In this document: piece by piece, positions 13,570-20,159 of the stretch
Layout of the letters: each line of letters begins with the position of its first letter
Position numbering within the stretch: position 1 is the stretch's first letter
Origin: an uncultured bacterium
GTDB lineage: Bacteria > Cyanobacteriota > Vampirovibrionia > Gastranaerophilales > Gastranaerophilaceae
Assembly (NCBI GenBank): GCA_900551915.1
Contig: URXT01000034.1
Coordinates: 1-20,159, forward strand
Length of the DNA stretch: 20,159 nt
Direction: 5' to 3'
Notes under the pieces: generated by a model
Database searches by the model: none
Told to the model about the DNA's origin: nothing
What the model saw: the letters and a program-made list of their open reading frames with translations, nothing else
Translations under genes and position numbers: made by a program

Positions 13570-15309
13570 ATGGGATTGGCAGCATCACAAGCAAGATTTT
13601 TAGCCATAACCGCAAGAAAGGCAAACTGTGAATTTCAATCTATGCAGATTGCACAGGAAAAGCTGTCGACTACCCGCGAGCTTGAAAGAGCAACCGAAGA
13701 ATATCAAAGTTCCTTAAATAAAACAAAACTAGTCTGGGATCCGGACGGAAGCGGCGAAAACGCATTTGATTTAAGCTATGACTTAATGATGCGTCCTTCT
13801 GCTGTAAATAATTATACCCCATATCTTATGACAACAAGGGACGGAAGAATTGTTCTTGACAGTAAAATGGCTGCTGCGGCACGTCAAGCCGGTATTCCAG
13901 AAGGTGGTTGCGAACGAAGCGCAGAACTATATGAAAAATTTCTTAATCAAATGGTTAAAAATGGCGGCATGAGTGAAACTTCTGCTGCAGTATGTAAATC
14001 AATGGACTATGAGAAAGATTTCAAAAATGTTGGTTTAGGCGGTCCAATGCTTGACAAAACTCAAGCTTCTGAAATGGGTATCAATGACCTGATTGCCTAT
14101 ATTGACAATACTATTTCAAAATCCGGCACCGGTGCTGAAAAAGAATTAGCTGATGCTTTACAGTTTGAATTCGGTGTGGATGACAAAGGTAATTCAACTC
14201 TTGATTTACAAACTGTAATTAAAGATAAAGGTTATTCTAATTCGAACTATTTTCTTGTTAACGGCAATAAAACAACAGATACAAACTTTACTTTCTCAGA
14301 CTTGTTAACAAGCGATATCACATTTGCAAGAACAGGCGATAAAAATTCTACAAAATGGTGGAAAAAAGTTCTTGCTGGTGTTATGTCAGCTTTCGCCGGC
14401 GGTTTTGGATTTATGACATACGGTGGTCTTAAAGGCCTTTTAGGCGTTGACAAGGGCGGATATCCGGAAGGTTATACCGAAGCAGATATTGCTTTATTTG
14501 AATTTTTAGACCAAATGTTTACTGCCTTCTATGAGCTTATTGATGTTGAAAGCGGAGGCGAAGCAGCTGAACAAGCATTCCAATACGCAATTCAGGAAAC
14601 TCTTGCACTGCTAGCCGGATGTAAAGATTTAGGAAACCGAAATCATTCAACTGATGCATTTAATGATGCCGTAAATGAAGCAGATAATTACAACGGATGG
14701 GTCCAAAAAAATGCAAATAAAGATAAAAACTATGGCACACAAGCGATAAGCTTGTCAAACCTTACCGAATCCTTTATGACTTTATATGCACAAGGTATCA
14801 ATGGATATGATGACACATATTATATTAATAAACCAAGTAAAAAATCTAATTACGTAACAGACGATCCTTATTACATGTGGACTGTAAAAAATCCTAATGC
14901 AAATACTGCAATGGACATGTATATTAACGAATTCTACAGCGCCTTGTTCAACAATATATGCCAGAGCGGATGGACAGAAGACCCACAGATTGATGACAAT
15001 GAATACCTTGGAAATACTTTGAAAAATGCTAGATACTTTATTGCCTCATTAAGTACAGACAACTACTATTACCAAGACAAATATATGGATAATTCCTATG
15101 TTGTTGAAGTAACAGATGAAGATGCAATCACTCAGGCTGAACTTGCTTATACACAGAAAAAGAGTAAACTTAATTACAAAGAAGAAAGACTAGAACTTGA
15201 CATGAAGCAGCTTGACCTTGAAATCTCATCACTAACAACCGAATATGATACCGTCAAAAACCTCATAAACAACAACGTGGAAAAAACCTTCACAATGTTC
15301 AATTCATAA
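13570..15309 (+). CDS. lineage-type protein with helical ends and a hydrophobic core segment
   Basis: The N-terminus MGLAASQARFLAITARK and the following charged helix (to about 55), together with the C-terminal coiled coil (about 520-579: ITQAELAYTQKKSKL and EERLELDMKQLDLEISSL), bracket a variable middle. This layout recalls axial or secreted proteins such as flagellin-like or hook-associated proteins, and I recall similar N-termini in several Gastranaerophilales hypothetical proteins. There is no Sec signal. A Gly/Ala-rich hydrophobic stretch at about 262-290 (WWKKVLAGVMSAF, then GGFGFMTYGGLKGLLG) could insert into a membrane. A cysteine occurs near the N-terminus and a few more in the middle. 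Secretion by a non-Sec route or a surface role is an inference only. It is a single-gene unit with its own promoter and a hairpin element right after its stop. Confidence 0.75.
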   Translation: MGLAASQARFLAITARKANCEFQSMQIAQEKLSTTRELERATEEYQSSLNKTKLVWDPDGSGENAFDLSYDLMMRPSAVNNYTPYLMTTRDGRIVLDSKMAAAARQAGIPEGGCERSAELYEKFLNQMVKNGGMSETSAAVCKSMDYEKDFKNVGLGGPMLDKTQASEMGINDLIAYIDNTISKSGTGAEKELADALQFEFGVDDKGNSTLDLQTVIKDKGYSNSNYFLVNGNKTTDTNFTFSDLLTSDITFARTGDKNSTKWWKKVLAGVMSAFAGGFGFMTYGGLKGLLGVDKGGYPEGYTEADIALFEFLDQMFTAFYELIDVESGGEAAEQAFQYAIQETLALLAGCKDLGNRNHSTDAFNDAVNEADNYNGWVQKNANKDKNYGTQAISLSNLTESFMTLYAQGINGYDDTYYINKPSKKSNYVTDDPYYMWTVKNPNANTAMDMYINEFYSALFNNICQSGWTEDPQIDDNEYLGNTLKNARYFIASLSTDNYYYQDKYMDNSYVVEVTDEDAITQAELAYTQKKSKLNYKEERLELDMKQLDLEISSLTTEYDTVKNLINNNVEKTFTMFNS

Positions 15310-15424
15310 AATAGTGTGGCTAAAAGTCAAAAGCATTACGTCATTGCGAGGACGAACGCCAATGAGGACGCGGCAATCCCAAATGCATATTGTTTAAAAC
15401 TCGACTTTTAGTCATCACACTATT
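15310..15424. repeat. 115-bp hairpin element carrying a GTCATTGCGAG-type palindromic repeat
   Basis: The outer arms AATAGTGTG-gc-TAAAAGTC (15310-15328) and GACTTTTA-gtcat-CACACTATT (15403-15424) pair over 17 bp around a small internal loop. The inside (about 15339-15380) holds CGTCATTGCGAGGACGAACG followed by CGCGGCAATCCC. This resembles the short CGTCATTGCGAG...GCAATCC palindromic repeat that I recall from many unrelated bacterial genomes. The element fills the whole gap between the stop codons of two convergent genes and reaches into the RNase H stop. It could act as a bidirectional terminator and be mobilised as a non-autonomous element. Confidence 0.75.
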
Positions 15425-16061
15425 AAACCTCTTTATAAGTTTTGAAGTGTGTTTTGCAGACTTCAGAAAGCCTTTCGCGGCCATATTTAGAGATAAAGTC
15501 TTTTGCCGCATCTTTAACCTGTGCAGCACAGCCTTTCGGGAATTTCACACCGAATTCAGCCTCCATTGCGGCAATTTTATGTACAAAAGCCGCTCTCGCA
15601 AGGATTGAAGCCGCAGCAACAGCAATATCGCTTTCTGCCCTTACCATTTGTTCTAAACGTATTGACTGGCCTTTTTTCATCAACGCGGATTTAATCAGTC
15701 CTTCGTCGCCAAACTGGTCTGAAAGAGCATATTCACATTCTTTTTTTTCAAGAATATTTTCAATCGCACGCGCATGTCCCCAGGCAAGAAGTCTGTTAAG
15801 ATTTTTAATGTTGGAATAAAGTTCGTTATATCTTTTGTTCGAAATTACAATAACCGTATGCTCCGCATTTGCCTTAATCTGCGGTTCAAGTTCAAGGATT
15901 TTCTTGTCAGAAATCTTTTTACTGTCTTTAATTCCGAGTTTCAGGAATAACTCAGACCCGCGCTCATCAACAAGCACACCTGCAACACAAAGCGGCCCGA
16001 AAAAATCTCCTTTTCCGGATTCATCAACTCCGATATGAGGTATAAAATCAAATTCATTCAT
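15423..16061 (-). CDS. ribonuclease HIII-like enzyme lacking the N-terminal domain
   Basis: It removes RNA from RNA-DNA hybrids during replication and repair. The core is type HIII rather than HII: GVDESGKGDFFGPLCVAGV (11-29), DSKKISD (46-52) and NLNRLLAWGHARAIENIL (87-104) are HIII hallmarks. Likely metal ligands are Asp13, Glu14, Asp115 and Glu143 (in RAESD). Typical RNase HIII proteins have about 300 residues with an N-terminal TBP-like substrate-binding domain; this 212-residue protein begins directly at the catalytic domain. The start is firm: its ATG overlaps the stop of the penicillin-binding protein gene (TAATG), with GGAGAG upstream, so there is no room for the missing domain. Substrate binding must differ from classical HIII. 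An RNase HII assignment is the alternative. Confidence 0.88.
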   Translation of the reverse strand: MNEFDFIPHIGVDESGKGDFFGPLCVAGVLVDERGSELFLKLGIKDSKKISDKKILELEPQIKANAEHTVIVISNKRYNELYSNIKNLNRLLAWGHARAIENILEKKECEYALSDQFGDEGLIKSALMKKGQSIRLEQMVRAESDIAVAAASILARAAFVHKIAAMEAEFGVKFPKGCAAQVKDAAKDFISKYGRERLSEVCKTHFKTYKEV

Positions 16062-18211
16062 TAGTGTAAACTCTCCGGAACTGCCATTGGTATAGGAACA
16101 GGAGCTTTCGGCACTGCCTGCTGCGCCGGCTGAGGTGCAGGCTGCGGCTGATTTTTGGGAGCTTCTGTTTGTGACTGTTTGAAGTTTTTAACAACATCAG
16201 AAGGAGTTACTGCCGGTTTAATATTCTCCTGCTGCGGCTGAGTTAGTTCTTCTGCTGGTTTTTGACTTTCAACATTTTCTTCCTCAGCTTTTGGTTCTTC
16301 ACGTTTAACTTCTCCGCTGGGTTTATAAGGTTTAAGTTCAACTTCCGGATAATCGAAATCCGCGTTTTTGTACGGTTCAGTTGCAACCTTCATGATATCA
16401 CGCCAAATTAGAGCCGGAACAGTTCCGCCCTGAACTGATTTGAAGTTGTCAGTGTTGTCATCGTTTCCAACCCATACGCCGGTAACAACATTTGGCGTAT
16501 ATCCGATAAAGCTTGCGTCTTTGTAGTCATCGGTTGTTCCGGTTTTGCCGGCTGCGGGTTTGCCTATATTTGCAGCTGCACCGGTTCCACTTTTGATTAC
16601 GTTTTTAAGCATTGCAGTCATAACAGCAGCTGTATTATAACTTAACTGATGGGAAGCTTTTGCTTTCGGAGCACGGTACACAACTTTTCCGCGTGAAGTT
16701 TCAACGCTTTCGATTGCATAAGGCTGGACGACATAACCGCCATTTGCAAAAGCACCGTAAGCTCTTGTAATTTCATATAATTTAGTTCCGTTTGAACCGA
16801 GTGCGATTGTATAATCGTATTCAAGCGGAGTTGAAATTCCAAGAACTCTTGCAAGCTGGATTACAGAGCGGACTCCGACTTCTTTAATCATTCTTGCGGC
16901 ACAAACATTTGAAGAAAGCATTAATGCTTTATAAACAGGAATTTTACCTCTGTATTTGTTGCCGTAATTTCTAGGCGACCAGTCGCCAAGTGTAACTGGT
17001 GAATCGTCAATCAAATCATTCGGGTTGATACCTTTTTCAATAGCCGCCGCGTAGACAAAAGGTTTAAATGCAGACCCGGGAGGTCTTACGGCCTGAACGC
17101 GGTCGAATTGACTTTTTGTATAATCTTTCCCGCCAGCATAGGCCAAAATTCTTCCGTCAATTGGGCTGAAAGAGAAAACCGCCGCCTGTTGATTATTACC
17201 TTTTAGGCCGTAAGCATTAAGGTTTTTGATAATTGCTTCGTTTGCTTTTTGCTGGGTTTTGAAATCAAGTGTTGTTACAACTTTATAACCGCCTTGTGAA
17301 ATATCTGTGTCGTCAAATCCGAGTTTTTCAAGTTCAGCCATAACCAAATCACAGAAATAAGGCGCTTTATTTGTTGTGTAATAACGCGGCATTGTACTTA
17401 GTTTAACTTTTGCTTCTTTGGCTTTTTCGTACTGGTCTTTGTCAATATAACCCATTTTGTACATTCTTAAAAGCACCTGGTTACGTCGTTTTATAGCCAA
17501 ATCAAGATTGTTGAACGGCGAGTAAACCGATGGCGCCTGCGGAAGACCTGCAATCAGAGCAAGTTCCGGCAAGGTAAGGTTTTTAAGTTTTTTGTTGAAA
17601 TAAATTTCAGCCGCGCCCTCAACGCCGTACGCGCCGGAGCCAAGGTAAACGTTATTCATATACATTTCCAAAATCTGTTCTTTAGAAATAGTTTTTTCAA
17701 TTCTTGCTGCGATAACAAGTTCTTTTAACTTTCTATCAAAGGTTTTTTCATTTGAAAGGAACAGAATTCTTGCAAGCTGCTGTGTAATTGTGCTTGCACC
17801 CTGAACAAACTTTCTTGCCAGAAGGTTTTGGACAGTTGAGCGCGCAAGCCCGTAAATATCATAACCGTGGTGTTTATAAAAATTCTTATCTTCAGTAGCA
17901 ATTAGGGCGTTAATAAAATCCTGCGGAACTTCTTTAATATCAACACGCGAATATGTGTATGCAGTAAAGGTTTTGATAATTTCGCCGTCATGTGCGTGGA
18001 ATTTAGTTACAATATTGGGTTTAAATCCGTCAAGATTATTGATTGGCGGAAGGGATGAAAGATAAAGGTTAAAAGACACTCCTGCTGCCAGAACAAACGC
18101 TATGCCTAGAATTAAAGTTATTCTGACACTTCTCAGAAATCCGTTTTCTTTTTTGATAATATTTCTTTTTGCTGCCGCCTTATCTGAATTTGAGCGTTTT
18201 ATCCTTACCAT
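16061..18211 (-). CDS. class A penicillin-binding protein (PBP1A-like glycosyltransferase/transpeptidase)
   Basis: The enzyme polymerises lipid II and cross-links peptidoglycan on the outer face of the cytoplasmic membrane. A single membrane anchor lies at about 29-50. The GT51 domain has catalytic Glu107 in ATEDKNFYKHHG, GASTITQQLAR (138-148) and MYMNNVYLGSGAYGVEGAA (183-201). The transpeptidase domain has SxxK at 380-383 (PGSAFKP), SSN at 433-435 and KTGT at 556-559. Thus both active sites are complete in 716 residues. From about 630 a Pro/Gln/Glu-rich tail without fold follows, perhaps spanning the wall or binding partners. The gene is translationally coupled to the downstream RNase H. Its ATG has only a distant AAGGGA. 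The promoter is TTGCTT-17-TAAAAT. Confidence 0.95.
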   Translation of the reverse strand: MVRIKRSNSDKAAAKRNIIKKENGFLRSVRITLILGIAFVLAAGVSFNLYLSSLPPINNLDGFKPNIVTKFHAHDGEIIKTFTAYTYSRVDIKEVPQDFINALIATEDKNFYKHHGYDIYGLARSTVQNLLARKFVQGASTITQQLARILFLSNEKTFDRKLKELVIAARIEKTISKEQILEMYMNNVYLGSGAYGVEGAAEIYFNKKLKNLTLPELALIAGLPQAPSVYSPFNNLDLAIKRRNQVLLRMYKMGYIDKDQYEKAKEAKVKLSTMPRYYTTNKAPYFCDLVMAELEKLGFDDTDISQGGYKVVTTLDFKTQQKANEAIIKNLNAYGLKGNNQQAAVFSFSPIDGRILAYAGGKDYTKSQFDRVQAVRPPGSAFKPFVYAAAIEKGINPNDLIDDSPVTLGDWSPRNYGNKYRGKIPVYKALMLSSNVCAARMIKEVGVRSVIQLARVLGISTPLEYDYTIALGSNGTKLYEITRAYGAFANGGYVVQPYAIESVETSRGKVVYRAPKAKASHQLSYNTAAVMTAMLKNVIKSGTGAAANIGKPAAGKTGTTDDYKDASFIGYTPNVVTGVWVGNDDNTDNFKSVQGGTVPALIWRDIMKVATEPYKNADFDYPEVELKPYKPSGEVKREEPKAEEENVESQKPAEELTQPQQENIKPAVTPSDVVKNFKQSQTEAPKNQPQPAPQPAQQAVPKAPVPIPMAVPESLH

Positions 18212-18245
18212 TTGTATAAATTATCCCTTCTTATTAACTTATAGA

Positions 18246-18274
18246 ATTTTAGTATAAAATTAATATATAAGCAA
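18246..18274 (-). promoter_or_regulatory. promoter of the penicillin-binding protein/RNase H operon
   Basis: On the minus strand TTGCTT (18274-18269), a 17-bp spacer and TAAAAT (18251-18246) precede the gene by about 35 bp. The opposite promoter at 18294 drives the divergent gene. Confidence 0.5.
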
Positions 18275-18293
18275 GTTTTGCAACAATTTAGGT

Positions 18294-18299
18294 TATAAT
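18294..18299 (+). promoter_or_regulatory. -10 element just before the CxxCxxCC protein gene
   Basis: A perfect TATAAT ends exactly 6 bases before the ATG at 18306, so transcription should begin at or next to the start codon. No -35 is evident, and there is no ribosome binding site. Spacing is identical to that of the TPR gene. Confidence 0.55.
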
Positions 18300-18305
18300 A
18301 CTGTT

Positions 18306-18710
18306 ATGTTTGACTTTATATTTTCGATAATCAACGAAATCCGCTCATATTTTGTGCCTGAGAAAACCGTTTATGAAGTAACCGGCGAATGCAAAAAATG
18401 CGGCAAATGCTGTAATTACATGTACAGCGTTGACACTTACACTGAAAAAGAATTCAAAATTATGCAGTTTTTATTTCCGAAATACAGAAGGTTTTACATT
18501 AAGGGCAAGGATGAATTCGGAAACTTCATATTTGCCTGCAAACTTGTAACTCCGGAAGGCTTATGTTCGGATTACAAAAGGCGTCCTGCCATGTGCAGGA
18601 ATTACCCGGCAAAAAGGATTTACTTTCCGGGAAAACTTCATGAAGGCTGCGGATACAAAGTCAATATCAAAAAATTTGAAGATTATTTATCTGACAGAAT
18701 GCAAAAATAA
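18306..18710 (+). CDS. YkgJ-type CxxCxxCC metal-binding protein
   Basis: The 134-residue protein contains the family signature CKKCGKCC (29-36) and further cysteines at 78, 87, 97 and 115 (GLCSDYKRRPAMCRNYP). These fit the YkgJ/UPF0153 family, annotated as zinc- or iron-chelating or Fe-S proteins. The molecular role of the family is unsettled, and a redox or maturation function is only a guess. The N-terminal helix (MFDFIFSIINEIRSYF) is hydrophobic and may touch the membrane. The gene has no ribosome binding site: TATAAT ends 6 bases before the ATG. It is followed after 59 bp by carbonic anhydrase on the same strand. Confidence 0.85.
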   Translation: MFDFIFSIINEIRSYFVPEKTVYEVTGECKKCGKCCNYMYSVDTYTEKEFKIMQFLFPKYRRFYIKGKDEFGNFIFACKLVTPEGLCSDYKRRPAMCRNYPAKRIYFPGKLHEGCGYKVNIKKFEDYLSDRMQK

Positions 18711-18726
18711 GTTATAAAATTGCAAG

Positions 18727-18756
18727 TTTACAATTTGCCATAAAAAATTTTTTATA
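18727..18756 (+). promoter_or_regulatory. possible promoter of the carbonic anhydrase gene, with an A6T6 palindrome
   Basis: TTTACA (18727-18732) and TTTATA (18751-18756) are 18 bp apart, 13 bp before the ATG. Between and overlapping them is the perfect palindrome ATAAAAAATTTTTTAT (18740-18755), an A-tract likely to bend DNA. The leader would be only about 7 bases, without a ribosome binding site. Confidence 0.4.
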
Positions 18757-18769
18757 TAAAAATATTTTT

Positions 18770-19354
18770 ATGAAACAAATTCCTGAAAAAGCAAAAAACG
18801 AACTTGATAAACTTTTACAAGGCAACAAAAACTTTGTAAACGGCACTCCGACTGCGAAAAACATGTGTCTTGAAACCTTAAAAAAATACGCGTTTCATCA
18901 GGAACCTTATGCGGTTGTGTTGACCTGTTCGGATTCGCGTGTGGTGCCGGAAATAATTTTTGACTGCGGAATAGGAGAACTGTTTGTTGTACGCGTTGCA
19001 GGAATGACGACAGGGCCGAATGTTGTTGAAAGCGTTGAATATGCCGTCAAAAAACTTCAAGTTCCGCTTTTAATCCTTTTAGGCCATGATGACTGCGGCG
19101 TTATGAAATATGCAAAAGAACATTATCCGGAACCAATGAGGGAATTTTCATCAATTTTAAAATGTGTTTATCCGGTTTTGGACAAAAAGGAAGATATTTC
19201 CTGCCACAACTTTTTTGCGCAGGAGCATACGCGCTGGGTTGAAGATTATTTAATGAAGCACTCGGTCATAACAAACGAAGCTGTCAAAAACGGAGATTTA
19301 TACATTGCAAAATGCCACTTTGACCATTCAACAGGCCTTGTGGAATTGATATAA
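18770..19354 (+). CDS. beta-class carbonic anhydrase
   Basis: It interconverts CO2 and bicarbonate in the cytosol, supplying bicarbonate for carboxylation reactions. The zinc ligands and catalytic dyad are in place: Cys53, Asp55 and Arg57 in TCSDSRVVPEIIFD, and His106 and Cys109 in LGHDDCGVMKYA. The middle segment GELFVVRVAGM (69-79) also matches. The length of 194 residues is normal for the family, and nothing is missing. The ATG follows an A/T run with no Shine-Dalgarno sequence. It is the second plus-strand gene after the CxxCxxCC protein but probably has its own promoter. No carboxysome or transporter genes are near, so a general metabolic role is likely. Confidence 0.93.
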   Translation: MKQIPEKAKNELDKLLQGNKNFVNGTPTAKNMCLETLKKYAFHQEPYAVVLTCSDSRVVPEIIFDCGIGELFVVRVAGMTTGPNVVESVEYAVKKLQVPLLILLGHDDCGVMKYAKEHYPEPMREFSSILKCVYPVLDKKEDISCHNFFAQEHTRWVEDYLMKHSVITNEAVKNGDLYIAKCHFDHSTGLVELI

Positions 19355-19401
19355 GAGTATAAAAGCGAGCCGCATGCAGCGTACTTTCTTTAAAATTTTC
19401 A

Positions 19402-20012
19402 TTATTTTGGAAGATTTTTGAAATAATCTTTATCAGTAAGCGCCCTGTAAGTACATGCTGCACCGTTATATTGTTCATTGGACAAAACTGAACAGTATTT
19501 TGTTTCATCTTGATAATCTGAGCCTTTCACACCCATAGGAATAAGCATTCCTTTTTTATCAATCTGAAACATAAACAAATCATGCCCAAAGCGGTTAGGA
19601 TTTTTGTTTAAGCCGTTTACATCAACACTAATATACATTCTGTTAAGATGGACAGGATTTTCAACTAAAACAAGGCTTCCGTCGTTAAGCACGAACTGAC
19701 CGTCATCAAAATACCCTGTGGATGTAATTAACTCACCCGAATATGTTCTGTAAACAGTGTTTGCCGAGCCAAACTTAAGGCATTTAGAATGGCCGGCCAT
19801 ACCTTCAGGATTTCTAAAATTACCGCAATCATCTATAACATTCAAATATTTCTTTAATATGTCGTTAAGAATTATTTCTTTTTCAGGCAGAACTCTTTCG
19901 CCAGTTTCGGCCTGATACATATTCAACGCCTGCCCCAAAACCGAATAACTCCGTTTTAAGCCGGCCTCAAGCTGTTTATTACGGCTGTTGTTAATTACTG
20001 CTGGCAGAGTCA
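19402..20012 (-). pseudogene. prepilin-type (type IV pilin-like) gene missing its N-terminal helix
   Basis: From MTLPAVINNSRNKQLEAGL the product matches the region just after the hydrophobic helix of type IV pilin-like proteins common in this lineage. The usual leader and GFTLxEVLxxLGIIGVVAA helix should come directly before. Instead the minus-strand sequence changes abruptly near 20012, and the frame runs into unrelated bases with a stop (TGA) further up; the only upstream start is a TTG at 20031. Without the prepilin cleavage site and helix the protein could not be processed or assembled. The rest (about 200 residues) has two pairs of cysteines and a normal-looking stop. A rearrangement or an assembly join is more likely than a new gene form. 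Confidence 0.75.
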
Positions 20013-20099
20013 TACAGAAGCCGGGCAGCAACTGCTTCTTTAAACAAATGGAAACGGCTCTGGTTCAATAAAGAAAACGAATTCATCAGAAAGGAATAA
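20013..20099 (+). pseudogene. 3' end of an unidentified plus-strand gene
   Basis: Reading rightward from the prepilin break, an open frame gives YRSRAATASLNKWKRLWFNK and ends IRKE at TAA 20097-20099. It has the look of a genuine C-terminus, with Trp/Lys/Arg-rich helix, and is followed within 10 bp by a terminator on the same strand. It has no start of its own: in frame it runs back into the prepilin sequence and stops at 19992-19994. The parent protein is not recognised. Confidence 0.4.
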
Positions 20100-20147
20100 A
20101 AAAATATGGGGCTGTGTCAAAACTAAGGCACATCCCCTTCTTTTTTT
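20098..20147. terminator. bidirectional intrinsic terminator
   Basis: GGGGCTGTGTC (20108-20118) pairs with GGCACATCCCC (20127-20137), with one mismatch and one G-U pair, around an 8-base loop. A T-run (20138-20147) follows on the plus strand and an equivalent T-run on the minus strand (20107-20098). It ends the plus-strand fragment before it and would also stop transcription coming from the right. Confidence 0.8.
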
Positions 20148-20159
20148 AATATAAAATAG

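Overview
The window reads as chromosomal DNA from an AT-rich, gut-associated relative of Cyanobacteria (Gastranaerophilales, also called Melainabacteria or Vampirovibrionia). This is inferred from protein style, not from a marker-gene tree. The clues are a 579-residue protein beginning MGLAASQARFLAITARK, a small protein beginning MQISLNTYKPYT, a prepilin-type protein with the MTLPAVINNSRNKQ signature, and a free-standing DprA-like SLOG protein. No phage structural genes, rRNA or CRISPR array were seen.

Left part (1-1330) is gene-poor. It holds the C-terminus of an FHA-domain protein, a possible 35-residue ORF with a good ribosome binding site, and a minus-strand tRNA-Ser(UGA) with its own promoter and terminator. 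A second copy of the tRNA 3' end lies 190 bp downstream of the tRNA, as an att scar would. Next come a minus-strand terminator with no gene feeding it and a possible tiny basic ORF. From 1332 to 5224 there is a small lineage-type protein, ffh (SRP GTPase), and a minus-strand pair: a DprA-like protein followed by a HEAT-like repeat protein.

Middle part (5225-13431): a UvrD/PcrA helicase gene carries one extra G inside its Walker A codons. A translationally coupled Nudix hydrolase and HAD phosphatase pair follows. Then come a small secreted protein and the site-2 protease RseP on the minus strand, and a large TPR protein on the plus strand. The rseP and TPR genes diverge from a region bounded by inverted arrays of a 7-bp repeat.

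Right part (13432-20159): the 579-residue protein converges on an RNase HIII-like gene across a 115-bp hairpin element that fills the gap between their stop codons. The RNase H gene is coupled to an upstream class A penicillin-binding protein. A CxxCxxCC protein and a beta-carbonic anhydrase follow, both without a Shine-Dalgarno sequence. The window ends in a broken prepilin gene butted against the 3' end of an unrelated, oppositely oriented reading frame and a bidirectional terminator, which suggests a rearrangement or a chimeric assembly.

Most genes are housekeeping: protein targeting, repair, cell wall, membrane proteolysis and nucleotide clean-up. No convincing new multi-gene system was found. 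The most useful leads are the helicase frameshift, the prepilin breakpoint, the tRNA 3'-end repeat, the two structured repeats (11494-11648 and 15310-15424), and start codons placed where transcription should begin.
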